Assembly (NCBI RefSeq): GCF_025154075.1
Contig: NZ_JAOAMU010000003.1
Coordinates: 273,713 to 337,712, forward strand
Origin: Chryseobacterium herbae
GTDB taxonomy: Bacteria; Bacteroidota; Bacteroidia; Flavobacteriales; Weeksellaceae
Length of the DNA stretch: 64,000 nucleotides
Reading direction: 5' to 3'
Part shown: positions 1 to 8,766 of the stretch, one piece after another
Layout: every line of letters begins with the position of its first letter
Position numbering within the stretch: the stretch's first letter is position 1
Program-made: the position numbers and the translations under genes
Notes under the pieces: model-generated
The model's input: only the letters and a program-made list of their open reading frames with translations
Told to the model about the DNA's origin: nothing
Database searches by the model: none

Positions 1-77
1 AATGTATAATGTATAATGTATAATGTATAATGTATAATGTATAATGTATAATGTATAATGTATAATGTATAATGTAT
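1..77. repeat. heptanucleotide tandem array (AATGTAT x11)
   Basis: Eleven perfect, uninterrupted copies of the 7-bp unit AATGTAT run from the window edge, so the true array may be longer. It is intergenic here. Perfect identity between units points to recent expansion by slippage. No spacer structure is present, so it is not a CRISPR array. Whether it influences a gene left of the window cannot be seen. Confidence 0.97.
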
Positions 78-130
78 TTATGATAAAGGTCTATGATGGA
101 AAGATTCAACTATTTCAAACAAGCTTACAA

Positions 131-400
131 AATTCAATAGGAGCGGGCTTTAGCCCGTTTTTTAATGAAAAATATATTCAAGGCTTTAGCCAAAATCTAT
201 CCAATTGCATTTAACGTTTTCAAGATAAAATTCAATAGAAACGGCCTTTAGCACATTTTTTTAATGCACGAAAGATCCCAGGCCTTAGCCAAAATCTATC
301 ATTTATCCACGCGTATTTAATGTTTGACTATAATATTCAATAGAAACGGGCTTTAGCCCGTTTAAACTTTAAATCATCCAAATTGGCTTTAGCCAAAACC
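131..400. repeat. three degenerate ~100-bp intergenic repeat units
   Basis: Units begin near 132, 230 and 335 with ATTCAATAG followed by a small palindrome of the type CGGGCTTTAGCCCG. About 50-60 bp later each has a second one of the type GGCTTTAGCCAA. The middle unit is the most degraded. Each unit could form two short hairpins, resembling REP-type intergenic elements. No coding potential was recognised in 78-421. Confidence 0.8.
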
Positions 401-421
401 TAAAAAAATATTCCAAAAACA

Positions 422-447
422 AAAAAGACCACCCAAAGGCAGTCTTT
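422..447 (-). terminator. weak terminator after alcohol dehydrogenase
   Basis: AAAGAC and GTCTTT form a 6-bp stem around a 12-nt loop, 20 bp beyond the dehydrogenase stop. On the minus strand the hairpin is followed by a T-rich run. It fits an intrinsic terminator but the stem is short. Confidence 0.45.
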
Positions 448-467
448 CCGTTAAAATATACGAATAA

Positions 468-1523
468 TTACAAAGATTGCATATCAATCACAAAACGGTA
501 TTTCACGTCACTTTTGATCATTCTTTCATACGCTTGATTGATATCCTGCATTTTGATCAGCTCAATATCTGAAACGATATTATGCTTTCCGCAGAAATCA
601 AGTAATTCCTGAGTTTCAGCAATACCTCCGATCAATGAACCGGCTACCGAACGACGTTGGAAAATCATTGGTCTTGTGCTCACTTCAGTTTCGCTGAATT
701 CGCCTACAAATCCTACAAGAACCAAAGTTCCGTTCAGAGTAAGGGTCTGCATATAAGGATTGATATCGTGCTCATAAGGAACCGTATCGATGATCAGGTC
801 GAATTTTCCTTTTACAGTATCCATTTGTGAATCATCGGTAGAAATAACCACGTGATCAGCTCCTAATTGGTTCGCATCTTCCGTTTTTCCTGGAGTTCTA
901 GAGAATAAAGTCACATCAGCGCCTAATCCTTTTGCCAGTTTGATCGCCATATGTCCTAATCCGCCTAGTCCTACAACAGCTACTTTAGAGTTAGGTCCAA
1001 CGTTCCAGTGTCTCAATGGAGACCAAGTTGTAATTCCTGCGCATAAAAGCGGTGCTACTGCAGCAAGGTCAAGATTTTCAGGGACGCTTAATACGAAATG
1101 GTCATCAACAACTACTTTCTGAGAATATCCGCCAAAAGTATGACCTCCCAAATGCTTGTCTTTTCCGTTGTAAGTTCCTGTAAATCCGTTTAAGCAATAT
1201 TGCTCAAGATCTTCTTTACAGCTGTCGCAGTGTCCGCATGAATCTACCATACATCCTACTGCGGCAAGATCGCCTACTTTAAATTTAGAAACTTCACTTC
1301 CTACACTGGTAATTCTGCCAACAATTTCATGCCCCGGAACCACAGGATACAAAGATCCGCCCCAGTCATTTCTTGCCGTATGGAGGTCAGAGTGGCATAC
1401 TCCACAGTATAGAATTTCAATTTCTACATCTTTGGGAGTGGTTGCTCTTCTTTCAATCGTCATTTCTTTAAGGTCTGCCGTAGTAGACTCAGCCCCGAAG
1501 GCTTTTACTGTTAATGTGCTCAT
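468..1523 (-). CDS. NAD(P)-dependent zinc alcohol dehydrogenase (YahK/cinnamyl-alcohol type)
   Basis: A 351-residue medium-chain dehydrogenase, full length for the family, predicted to reduce aldehydes to alcohols in the cytoplasm. Catalytic zinc ligands are C40 (CGVCHSD) and H65-E66 (PGHE), with C161 in the expected later position. Structural zinc cysteines are C96, C99, C102 and C110. The Rossmann nucleotide loop GLGGLG is at 185-190, followed by a SRTPGK segment typical of NADPH-preferring members. It lies 42 bp downstream of the cupin gene on the same strand and is probably co-transcribed with it, divergent from the AraC regulator. The exact substrate is not shown by sequence. Confidence 0.93.
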   Translation of the reverse strand: MSTLTVKAFGAESTTADLKEMTIERRATTPKDVEIEILYCGVCHSDLHTARNDWGGSLYPVVPGHEIVGRITSVGSEVSKFKVGDLAAVGCMVDSCGHCDSCKEDLEQYCLNGFTGTYNGKDKHLGGHTFGGYSQKVVVDDHFVLSVPENLDLAAVAPLLCAGITTWSPLRHWNVGPNSKVAVVGLGGLGHMAIKLAKGLGADVTLFSRTPGKTEDANQLGADHVVISTDDSQMDTVKGKFDLIIDTVPYEHDINPYMQTLTLNGTLVLVGFVGEFSETEVSTRPMIFQRRSVAGSLIGGIAETQELLDFCGKHNIVSDIELIKMQDINQAYERMIKSDVKYRFVIDMQSL

Positions 1524-1565
1524 TGGTTTGGTTTGGTTTATTTGATTTAAGTTAATTAAGTTCAG

Positions 1566-1970
1566 TTATAAATTATTGTACTCCTCATCATTGACAGGTT
1601 CCAGCCATTCCACAATGCCGTTTTGGGTATTGGGATTGATGGCAATATGAGTAAATTCACTATCCGGACCAGCACCATGCCAATGAATGACATCAGGAAG
1701 AATATTCACCACATCTCCTGGACGTAAAACCTGTGCCGGTTTTCCTTTTTCCTGATAAAATCCTGTTCCTGAAGTTACAATTAAAATCTGGCCGCCGCCG
1801 TGAGAATGCCAGTTATTTCTGCATCCGGGTTCGAAAGAAACGTTTCCGATCTGGCAGTTCAAGTCATCTTCATTAGGTTTTAGAATCTGCACCCAGGCTG
1901 TTCCTCCGGAAAAATAAGCTGCGGGAGCTTTTTCTCCTTTTGGAAAAATGTTTGTATTAAATGTTTCCAT
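1566..1970 (-). CDS. small cupin protein of the (R)-mandelonitrile-lyase-like family
   Basis: A 134-residue single-domain cupin. The metal site reads H55-x-H57-x3-Q61 with a later H96, so the usual cupin motif-1 glutamate is a glutamine. That HxH/Q/H pattern, the HWHG stretch at 96-99 and the spacing match what is known of bacterial cupin hydroxynitrile lyases such as GtHNL. Close relatives occur widely as uncharacterised cupins, so lyase activity is inference. It is first in an apparent operon with the zinc dehydrogenase; an aldehyde-handling role would fit both. The start is the only methionine before the conserved fold. Confidence 0.8.
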   Translation of the reverse strand: METFNTNIFPKGEKAPAAYFSGGTAWVQILKPNEDDLNCQIGNVSFEPGCRNNWHSHGGGQILIVTSGTGFYQEKGKPAQVLRPGDVVNILPDVIHWHGAGPDSEFTHIAINPNTQNGIVEWLEPVNDEEYNNL

Positions 1971-2101
1971 AACGGTACAAAAGTCGATACTTTTAGATAA
2001 ACACTACTTATACAGATTACCGAAATACTTACCAATTTTACAGACCCTATACAAGGTATGCAGGAAAGTGGTAATTTTGAATACGTTTAAAAAGATAGTT
2101 A
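1971..2101. promoter_or_regulatory. divergent promoter region, cupin/dehydrogenase versus AraC
   Basis: This 131-bp AT-rich gap separates the cupin start from the divergent AraC-family start, so it must hold both promoters and is the obvious place for AraC binding. No clear inverted or direct operator repeat could be pinned down by eye. Confidence 0.5.
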
Positions 2102-3004
2102 ATGGAAGATCAGGAAGTTGATAATATAAAGAGTGTTTCAGATTACAATAAAATGGTAAACAATGAAACCTTGCATCCGCTGGTAAGTGTGGTGGATTTT
2201 TCAAAATCCGATCCCATATGTCAGTACAAGAGAACCTATACCTTTTATACCGTTTTCCTGAAAGATGTGATCTGTGGCGATATGCATTACGGCAAGCACA
2301 GCTACGATTATCAGGAAGGAACGTTGGTTTTTATCGCTCCCGGACAGGTAAGCGGTGTTACCAATGATGGGAAGTCCATACAGCCCGGTGGATATGCCTT
2401 GCTGTTTCATCCCGATCTGATCAAAGGAACCAATCTCGGCAAAAATATCAAAGACTACAGTTTCTTTTCCTATGACGTTCACGAAGCACTGCACCTCTCG
2501 GAAAAAGAACGGGAAATTGTTTTGGAATGTTTTAAAAATATCAAACTTGAACTCGAACAGTCCATTGATAAGCACAGCAAATCATTGATTGTGAATAATA
2601 TTGAACTCTTTTTAAATTACTGCATGCGTTTCTACGACCGTCAGTTCATTACCAGAGATCATATCAACCAAGGGGTGATCGGGAAATTTGAAAACCTCGT
2701 AGATGATTATTTCAAATCTGACAATCCTAAAAACATAGGTTTCCCGATGGTCAATTATTTTGCAGAAAAACTCAACTTATCAGCCAATTACTTCGGAGAC
2801 CTGATCAAAAAGGAACTAGGTGTTTCTGCTCAGGAATTTATTCACAATAAACTCATCGATGCGGCAAAAGAACAAATCTTAAATCCGTCAAAATCCATTA
2901 GTGAAATTTCTTATGACCTTGGGTTTAAATATCCACAGCACTTCACCAGATTATTCAAAGCCAAAGTTGGCGTTTCTCCAAGTGAATATAAAATGCTAAA
3001 CTGA
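2102..3004 (+). CDS. AraC family transcriptional regulator
   Basis: 300 residues. The N-terminal ~200 form a cupin-like sensor (for example GTLVFIAPGQVSG near residues 77-89). The C-terminal ~90 carry the two AraC helix-turn-helix motifs: NYFAEKLNLSANYFGDLIKK, then SISEISYDLGFKYPQHFTRL ending in GVSPSEYK. It probably controls the divergent cupin/dehydrogenase pair in response to a small effector bound by the N-terminal domain. The stop codon lies within the first copy of a 110-bp tandem repeat. Confidence 0.92.
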   Translation: MEDQEVDNIKSVSDYNKMVNNETLHPLVSVVDFSKSDPICQYKRTYTFYTVFLKDVICGDMHYGKHSYDYQEGTLVFIAPGQVSGVTNDGKSIQPGGYALLFHPDLIKGTNLGKNIKDYSFFSYDVHEALHLSEKEREIVLECFKNIKLELEQSIDKHSKSLIVNNIELFLNYCMRFYDRQFITRDHINQGVIGKFENLVDDYFKSDNPKNIGFPMVNYFAEKLNLSANYFGDLIKKELGVSAQEFIHNKLIDAAKEQILNPSKSISEISYDLGFKYPQHFTRLFKAKVGVSPSEYKMLN

Positions 3005-3220
3005 TTGTTTTAAACACAAACAACACGAATGTTTTCACAAATATCAAAATTTTCATCCACAATCATTTGTGAAATTTGTGGGAAAAACTATTGTCATTCG
3101 TGTTAAATAAACTGATTGTTTTAAACACAAGCAACACGAATATTTTCACAAATACCACGATTTTATTCAGGTTCACTTATTTGTGAACATTAGTGTAAAA
3201 AATTAGTGTCATTTGTGTTT
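2997..3220. repeat. tandem duplication of a ~111-bp imperfect palindrome
   Basis: TAAACTGATTGTTTTAAACA begins both copies (about 2997 and 3108). The first includes the AraC stop codon. Within each copy an ACACGAAT...ATTCGTGT-like pair and a TTTTCACAAAT...ATTTGTG pair make an imperfect inverted repeat, best preserved in copy 1. It fills most of the 291-bp gap before the esterase and could act as a hairpin terminator for araC. No gene was seen here. Confidence 0.8.
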
Positions 3221-3295
3221 AAATACCATAAAATATTTCCTCATTTCAAAAAACTGAATTAATTTTAATAGACAGAATTTTTCAAAGTTTTTAAA

Positions 3296-4633
3296 ATGAC
3301 AGTTCAGCAGACCAAGACTCACATTTTTCAGACCTCCTTTGGGAAAATTATTGCACTGAAAGAAAACGGCATCATCAGAGCAAAAAGCATCCGCTATGCC
3401 CATTCAGAAAGGTTTAAAAGACCTGTTCCCGAACAACCATCAGCTTCAGAAATTATCTTTCCCCATAAAACACCCGTCTGTCCACAGGTTATAAGTCCGT
3501 TGGTGGAAAAGATGATTGGTCCTACTCATATTGAAGATTTTGATGCGGATGAATCTACTCAGTTTCTTTCCATATTCCGTCCTGATAGTTTTACAGACAA
3601 TGAGAAACTTCCCGTGATTGTATGGATCCATGGCGGTTCCCATGAGATAGGTTGTGGTGACCTGCCCACTTCTGATCCGAGTGAATGGGTAAAAGAACAG
3701 CAAATCATTGTTGTTACGGTTTCCTACAGACTTGGGCTCTTTGGCTTTCTGGGAGGAGATGAAGAAAGATCAGCTAATTTGGGCTTGTTTGATATTATCG
3801 AAGCTTTAAAATGGATCAAAAACTATAGCTCAGATTTTGGTGGTGATCCTGAGGATATTACACTTTTAGGCCAGTCTTCAGGCGGTGATGCCATTGCTCA
3901 TCTGATGATCTCAGATGGTGTTGAAGGTTTGTTTAAGCGGGTAATTATCCAGAGTGCACCTTTGGGACTGCGCCACAGCCGGCAGAAAATGTCTGCAGAG
4001 TTTCTGAAGAAAACAGAATTTCTTAAAGACGAAACAGATGTTTTGAAAATGGCAGAAGAATCTCGGAAACATGTACCGGCTGTGATAAAATACGGGCTGA
4101 AAGCAGCCATGCCTTTCGGAACACAATATGGTTTTCCTCCTTTATGTCAGGAAAATGAAGCGGTGGAAAAGTGGAAATCAAATGCAGGGAAATATGATGT
4201 GCTGATTGGTTTAAACGACAATGAAACGGCTTTTTACCTCAAAACATCCGATGCTTTGAATAAATATTTCGGAAAAGGGTTTGGCCTGATCATTTTAGAT
4301 AAAGCGGTAAGAAAAACTACGGAATTCATCTATGGAAAACCGGCAGAAGAATTTGCTGAAAATTATGCCAAAGCAGGAGGAAACGTTTATCTGTTCAGAA
4401 TTCATTCACAGTCAGAGCACAATCATATTGGGGCTGCACACTGTATCGATCTTCCTTTGGTCTTTGGGAATAAAGAAGCCTGGAAATCTGCGGAATTGCT
4501 GAAAGATATTCCATGGGAGTATATTCAGGAAAATGGTAAAAAGTTGAGGACGCTTTGGGCAGAATTTGCCAGAACCGGAAAAATATCAGATACATCAGAA
4601 AGACCTGAAATACTAAGAATCCGAAAAATTTAG
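3296..4633 (+). CDS. type-B carboxylesterase family protein
   Basis: A 445-residue alpha/beta hydrolase of the carboxylesterase/cholinesterase family. HGG at 112-114 is the oxyanion loop. S194 in GQSSG (192-196) is the nucleophile, and an H in GAAHCIDLPLVFG near residue 387 is the likely catalytic histidine. It is shorter than typical 500+-residue members and lacks a signal peptide, so it is probably cytoplasmic. It stands alone on the plus strand. Substrate unknown; members hydrolyse carboxylic esters. Confidence 0.88.
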   Translation: MTVQQTKTHIFQTSFGKIIALKENGIIRAKSIRYAHSERFKRPVPEQPSASEIIFPHKTPVCPQVISPLVEKMIGPTHIEDFDADESTQFLSIFRPDSFTDNEKLPVIVWIHGGSHEIGCGDLPTSDPSEWVKEQQIIVVTVSYRLGLFGFLGGDEERSANLGLFDIIEALKWIKNYSSDFGGDPEDITLLGQSSGGDAIAHLMISDGVEGLFKRVIIQSAPLGLRHSRQKMSAEFLKKTEFLKDETDVLKMAEESRKHVPAVIKYGLKAAMPFGTQYGFPPLCQENEAVEKWKSNAGKYDVLIGLNDNETAFYLKTSDALNKYFGKGFGLIILDKAVRKTTEFIYGKPAEEFAENYAKAGGNVYLFRIHSQSEHNHIGAAHCIDLPLVFGNKEAWKSAELLKDIPWEYIQENGKKLRTLWAEFARTGKISDTSERPEILRIRKI

Positions 4634-4789
4634 TTTTAAATCTGTTGATGTTTTTTGACGAACTTCTACAGATTATATTCTTATTTTATTATGGAATTGA
4701 TAGACTAAATCATGTATTTGTGAGTAATTTTTAATGATGTGATGATTATTTATTTATATTTGATTAACAAATCTTAAAACATACTAACT

Positions 4790-4945
4790 ATGAAAACAAA
4801 TGCACGAAAACTAAATCGGGAGGAACTTAAGAATTTAAAAGGAGGAGGACCTATCCGAGACAGAGTATGCTGTACTTCCAACGAAGATGGCTTTTGCTGT
4901 GAATGGGCCATTAATATGGAAAACTGCCACTATATAAACTGCTAA
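4790..4945 (+). CDS. double-glycine bacteriocin-like peptide (51 aa)
   Basis: A small gene in a 400-bp gap. The leader MKTNARKLNREELKNLKGGG resembles the leaders of Chryseobacterium bacteriocin-like RiPP precursors (K-L-x-R-E-E-L-K-x-L/I-K-G-G). Cleavage would follow G18-G19. The core of about 32 residues holds six cysteines: C27, C28, C36, C37, C46 and C51. V26-C-C-x5-G34-x-C36-x2-W39 is shared with a second peptide at 62901-63035. No modification enzyme or C39 peptidase-ABC exporter lies nearby, so maturation proteins must be elsewhere or absent. A strong hairpin terminator follows at 4974. Bioactivity is unproven. Confidence 0.85.
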   Translation: MKTNARKLNREELKNLKGGGPIRDRVCCTSNEDGFCCEWAINMENCHYINC

Positions 4946-4973
4946 AGAATTATTATAGCAGTACAATTTTAAG

Positions 4974-5013
4974 ACATACATGACCAAAGAGATGATCATC
5001 CGGTCATGTATGT
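4974..5013. terminator. strong bidirectional terminator
   Basis: ACATACATGACC and GGTCATGTATGT form a perfect 12-bp stem with a 16-nt loop followed by seven Ts. It ends the plus-strand peptide gene and probably also the convergent amylase gene. Confidence 0.85.
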
Positions 5014-5033
5014 TTTTTTATTTATTTGAGAAG

Positions 5034-6506
5034 TTATTCAGAAATCCAGACACTCACATTTCCTTCAGGAACCGGAAAATTTCCCCATCCGTTCTCATCA
5101 ATGATTACTTCATCTTCTAGTCTTTTAAGCAGATCATGGAATTTTTTACCCGCATAGCGTTTTCCCATTTCCATAGGCTTGCTGTAAGCTTCTTTATTGC
5201 TTAGGACCACAGCACATCCGGAATGTTCATCATCTCCTTCACGTGTCCAGCCGAGGCAGTTGGCATCTTCAAAATAATCCCTTTGTTCACCGTAAGCATG
5301 ATCTTTCCTTGCAATAAGAAGTTCTTCAATGCCATCTACTTTTTCAAGAAAAATTTCCTGATCATTGCCATCTCCACCTTTGTCAGTATAATGGGCACCA
5401 TACAGATCAGGATAAAATACACACGGATAGCCATTCTCCCGAAGCAGAATTAAAGCATACGCCAATGGTTTAAACCATGATTCTACCGGAGCTTCAAGGT
5501 CCTGCAAAGGCTGTGTGTCATGATTATCCACAAGACTCACAGAATGCATAGGATCCGCCTGGGTAAGCGTTTCGTCAAAAATTCTTCGGAGATCATAAGA
5601 ACCACCTTCATTGGAAGCGGTGTGGAAGTTATTCTGAAGCGAACTGTCAAAAAGGCTCATGCATCCTTCCGTAACCTCAATATATTTCTGAAGCAGATTC
5701 AGCTGTCCCGGAGCCCAGTATTCTCCGACTGCAAAGATGTTTTTTCCGGAATTGGAGCGGAGCATGGTCAGCCATTCCTTATAAAAATCAAAGGAGATAT
5801 GCTTTAAAGCATCCAGTCTTACCCCGTCGAAATCAGTCAGGTTAAAATACCATTCAGCCCAGCTGTTGAGTTCTTCACGGACAAATGGATTACGATGCTC
5901 GATGTCATTATACATCAGATAGTCGTAGTTTCCCTTCTCGTCATCAATCATTTCTTCCCAATCATTACCGTATTCAGACTGTATCTTATAAATGTGAGAA
6001 TCCATACCTTCGGCAAAATCTACTCCGCTGAAGCAGTTGAAATTCCATTCAAAATCAGAATATTTTTTTCCTCTTCCGGGAAATGTGAATTGAGTGTAGG
6101 ATTCTATTTCGATGACATCTGAAATAATTTTTTCCCTGTTGTTTTCATCAACTTTTACAGCCTTAAATTTTTCCAGCTCATCGCCGCCGGCCTTGTGTCC
6201 CAGAACAATATCAACAATGATCCCGATATTTTGTTTTTTCAGGGCTTTAATGGCTTTTAAATAATCATCCTTCGTGCCGTATTTCGTGGGAAGACTTCCT
6301 TTCTGATCAAATTCCCCAAGGTCATACAAATCATAGGCATCATAACCCACCGAGTAGCCTCCGTTTGTGCCTTTATAAGCGGGAGGAAACCATACCGAAG
6401 TGATTCCTAATTTTGCCAGATCTGCGGCCTGTTTTTCTGCTTCTTTCCATAATTTTCCATTTCCTTCAGAATACCAATGGAAAAATTGAATCATCGTCGT
6501 GTTCAT
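5034..6506 (-). CDS. cytoplasmic alpha-amylase (GH13, subfamily-5-like)
   Basis: A 490-residue glycoside hydrolase family 13 enzyme cleaving alpha-1,4-glucan bonds. Conserved regions in order: DIVLGH at 99-104, GVRLDALKHI at 228-237 with nucleophile D232, VGEYW at 260-264 with acid/base E262, and VDNHD at 326-330 with transition-state stabiliser D330. The residues around region II and the overall length are those of the liquefying bacterial subfamily. There is no signal peptide, so it acts on intracellular maltodextrin or glycogen. The C-terminal beta-sandwich domain is present. It lies 46 bp downstream of dinB. Confidence 0.93.
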   Translation of the reverse strand: MNTTMIQFFHWYSEGNGKLWKEAEKQAADLAKLGITSVWFPPAYKGTNGGYSVGYDAYDLYDLGEFDQKGSLPTKYGTKDDYLKAIKALKKQNIGIIVDIVLGHKAGGDELEKFKAVKVDENNREKIISDVIEIESYTQFTFPGRGKKYSDFEWNFNCFSGVDFAEGMDSHIYKIQSEYGNDWEEMIDDEKGNYDYLMYNDIEHRNPFVREELNSWAEWYFNLTDFDGVRLDALKHISFDFYKEWLTMLRSNSGKNIFAVGEYWAPGQLNLLQKYIEVTEGCMSLFDSSLQNNFHTASNEGGSYDLRRIFDETLTQADPMHSVSLVDNHDTQPLQDLEAPVESWFKPLAYALILLRENGYPCVFYPDLYGAHYTDKGGDGNDQEIFLEKVDGIEELLIARKDHAYGEQRDYFEDANCLGWTREGDDEHSGCAVVLSNKEAYSKPMEMGKRYAGKKFHDLLKRLEDEVIIDENGWGNFPVPEGNVSVWISE

Positions 6507-6552
6507 AGGCTGTGATTTGGTTGGTTTCCTACAAGATAGTGAAAAAAATCAT

Positions 6553-7671
6553 CTATTGATTTTCAAATTCTTCGAACGGAATTTTTAGTTGAATAGATAC
6601 CTGTTTTTTCTCTTCCGTGTTGAGGTGGGAAAGGGATAATCCCATTAGTCTTACCGGTTTGTCAAAAGGTCTGAGCTCCCAAAGTTTTTTTCCGGTATTG
6701 AAATACTGTTCAGGGGAAGTGAAATAGTCTTCCTTCGTGAAACTTCTTGTAAAGAGTGAAAAGTCTTTATATTTAATTTTTAAAGTCAAAGCTCTTCCGA
6801 GGATATTATTCTTTTGCAGGCGCTGATGAAGTTCCTGGCTCAGATGTTCCAGTTTATCATTAATTTCCTGATCATCAAAGAGATCTTCAAAAAAAGTCCT
6901 TTCTACCGCAACACTTTTCTGGATGCGATGAGGTTTTACTTCAGAATTATGAATACCACGAACAACATTGTAATAATAACCACCCGATTTTCCAAAAAGC
7001 CTTACCAGTTCTTCCAGTGATTTTTTCTTTAAATCTTTTCCTTTATAAATCCCTAAACTAAACATTTTGTTAGCTGTAACCTTTCCTACACCATAAAACT
7101 TTTCAACGGGAAGTTCTTCTAGGAAGCCTTCAATCCGATCAGGATGGATCGTCTTCTGTCCATTCGGTTTATTGATATCCGAAGCCACTTTTGCCAGGAA
7201 TTTATTCACTGAAATTCCCGCAGAAGCGGTCAATCCGGTCTGTTCAAATATTTTCTGACGGATTTCCTTAGCAATCTGATTGGCAGATTCTATATCTTTT
7301 TTATTTTCGGTGACATCCAGATAGGCCTCATCCAGAGAAAGAGGTTCTACAAGATCTGTGTATTCGTGAAAAATTTCCCGGATCTGTTTTGAAATTTCTT
7401 TATAGCGTGCAAAACGGGGTGGAACAAAAATAATATGCGGACATTTCTCTTTGGCTGTTTTGCTTGGCATAGCAGAGCGTACACCGTATTTTCTTGCTTC
7501 ATAACTCGCCGCGGAAACTACACCACGGTGTTCTCCTCCTACAGCAATAGGTTTTCCCTTAAGCGAAGGATCATCATGCTGTTCTACGGAAGCATAAAAT
7601 GCGTCCATATCAACATGAATTATTTTACGGGTGGGAAAAGAAGAATCCATACCGCAAAGATATGGATTCAT
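6553..7671 (-). CDS. dinB: DNA polymerase IV (Y-family)
   Basis: A 372-residue error-prone translesion polymerase. The catalytic acidic residues are D21 in HVDMDAFYASVE and D114-E115 in SLDEAYLD. The helix-hairpin-helix/thumb region (KFYGVGKVTANKM) and little-finger domain follow. Length is normal for the family. A second start at residue 8 (MDSSFP) is equally possible. No SOS operator was recognised upstream. It lies 21 bp after the GNAT gene and may be read from the same transcript. Confidence 0.95.
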   Translation of the reverse strand: MNPYLCGMDSSFPTRKIIHVDMDAFYASVEQHDDPSLKGKPIAVGGEHRGVVSAASYEARKYGVRSAMPSKTAKEKCPHIIFVPPRFARYKEISKQIREIFHEYTDLVEPLSLDEAYLDVTENKKDIESANQIAKEIRQKIFEQTGLTASAGISVNKFLAKVASDINKPNGQKTIHPDRIEGFLEELPVEKFYGVGKVTANKMFSLGIYKGKDLKKKSLEELVRLFGKSGGYYYNVVRGIHNSEVKPHRIQKSVAVERTFFEDLFDDQEINDKLEHLSQELHQRLQKNNILGRALTLKIKYKDFSLFTRSFTKEDYFTSPEQYFNTGKKLWELRPFDKPVRLMGLSLSHLNTEEKKQVSIQLKIPFEEFENQ

Positions 7672-7692
7672 TTATTTTGAATTAAATTCTAA

Positions 7693-8148
7693 TCAGGTTT
7701 TCATTCTCATCGTAACCAATAATGACTCAAAGCCGGCTTTTTCATAGGCTTTTACAGCCGATTCATTTTGGGAATATACATCGAGCCTTATTTCAGAAAG
7801 ACCTTTGGATTTTGACCAATTGAGCAGTTCGTCAAGAATCAGCTTGTTCACACCTTTTCCTCTGTGCTCGGGCTTTACGTACATAAAACCTAAATAGGCA
7901 TACCGGTCAAAGTTAGAATAATCATTTCCCGGTTCCTTAATTTTAGCATAACCGGATGCAATGATCTCGTTATTTTCCTCCGTTACCAATACTAAAGAAT
8001 CCTCCGACTTTATCAGTTGAAGCAGATCGTAGTAATGAATTTCTCCATCACGCAGCGTGCTGTTAAATGGTCTTTCTGCAAGGACAATTCCCTGCTCGAA
8101 TTCTAAAAGGACCTCCAGATCCTGTTCTGTAGCTTCTCTTGTAATCAT
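7693..8148 (-). CDS. GNAT family N-acetyltransferase
   Basis: A 151-residue acetyl-CoA-dependent acyltransferase. The acetyl-CoA loop is in LGFMYVKPEHRGKGVNKLIL (R/Q-x-x-G-x-G/A pattern: HRGKGV), followed by LRLDVYSQNESAVKAYEKAGF, the classic C-terminal half. Its start codon overlaps the stop of the thioredoxin gene (TAATG), indicating translational coupling. The substrate cannot be read from sequence. Confidence 0.9.
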   Translation of the reverse strand: MITREATEQDLEVLLEFEQGIVLAERPFNSTLRDGEIHYYDLLQLIKSEDSLVLVTEENNEIIASGYAKIKEPGNDYSNFDRYAYLGFMYVKPEHRGKGVNKLILDELLNWSKSKGLSEIRLDVYSQNESAVKAYEKAGFESLLVTMRMKT

Positions 8149-8663
8149 TATTTTGAAAGACGGTTTATGGTTTCCTGAATCTCCGGATCTTCGGGAGAAA
8201 TAGCGTAATATTTTGCAATAGAAGACTTCTGATCCACTACCATATATCTTGGAATCCAGTTCAGGTCAACGTAATTGTTGAAATCATTTTTCCATCCTGA
8301 AGCAAACCAGTAATTGTTTTTGTCCTTCATATTGAATCGGTCCAGACTTTTGTCAAAACCTTCTTTTGATCTTTCCAGAGATAGAAATACAAAATCTACA
8401 TTAGGATTGTTTTTCTCAAGTTCTTCAGCTTTCGGAAGCGCTTTTAAACAGTCTCTGCACCATCCGGCCCAGAAATCAATCACTAAAACTTTTCCTTTAT
8501 GCTGATCAAGAATCTGCTGAATGGTAATATTTTTCCCTTCCTCATCTTCCAGCTTTTGTACTAAAGCTTCCTTGGAGAAAGAGGTTTTGAGTACTTTCGG
8601 CTGCTGTTGTGCATAGCTCATCCCGAAAACACTGATCATAAAAATGAATGCTAACTTTTTCAT
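8148..8663 (-). CDS. exported thioredoxin-like (TlpA/AhpC-TSA) protein
   Basis: 171 residues with a signal peptide (residues 1-18, ending SYA-Q) and a thioredoxin fold carrying C69-R-D-C72 in the FWAGWCRDC motif. Members work in the periplasm, reducing disulfides or supporting cytochrome maturation. The cis-proline region WIPRYMVVD lies near residues 137-145. Coupled to the downstream GNAT gene by TAATG overlap, although the functional link is unclear. Confidence 0.9.
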   Translation of the reverse strand: MKKLAFIFMISVFGMSYAQQQPKVLKTSFSKEALVQKLEDEEGKNITIQQILDQHKGKVLVIDFWAGWCRDCLKALPKAEELEKNNPNVDFVFLSLERSKEGFDKSLDRFNMKDKNNYWFASGWKNDFNNYVDLNWIPRYMVVDQKSSIAKYYAISPEDPEIQETINRLSK

Positions 8664-8766
8664 TCTTTCAATTTCATTTATACAAATCTAAACAATGAAA
8701 CGCAATCTGAGATTGATTTCTGATGAATTAGGAAAAATTTATGAGATCGAAAATTTCTATAAAGAT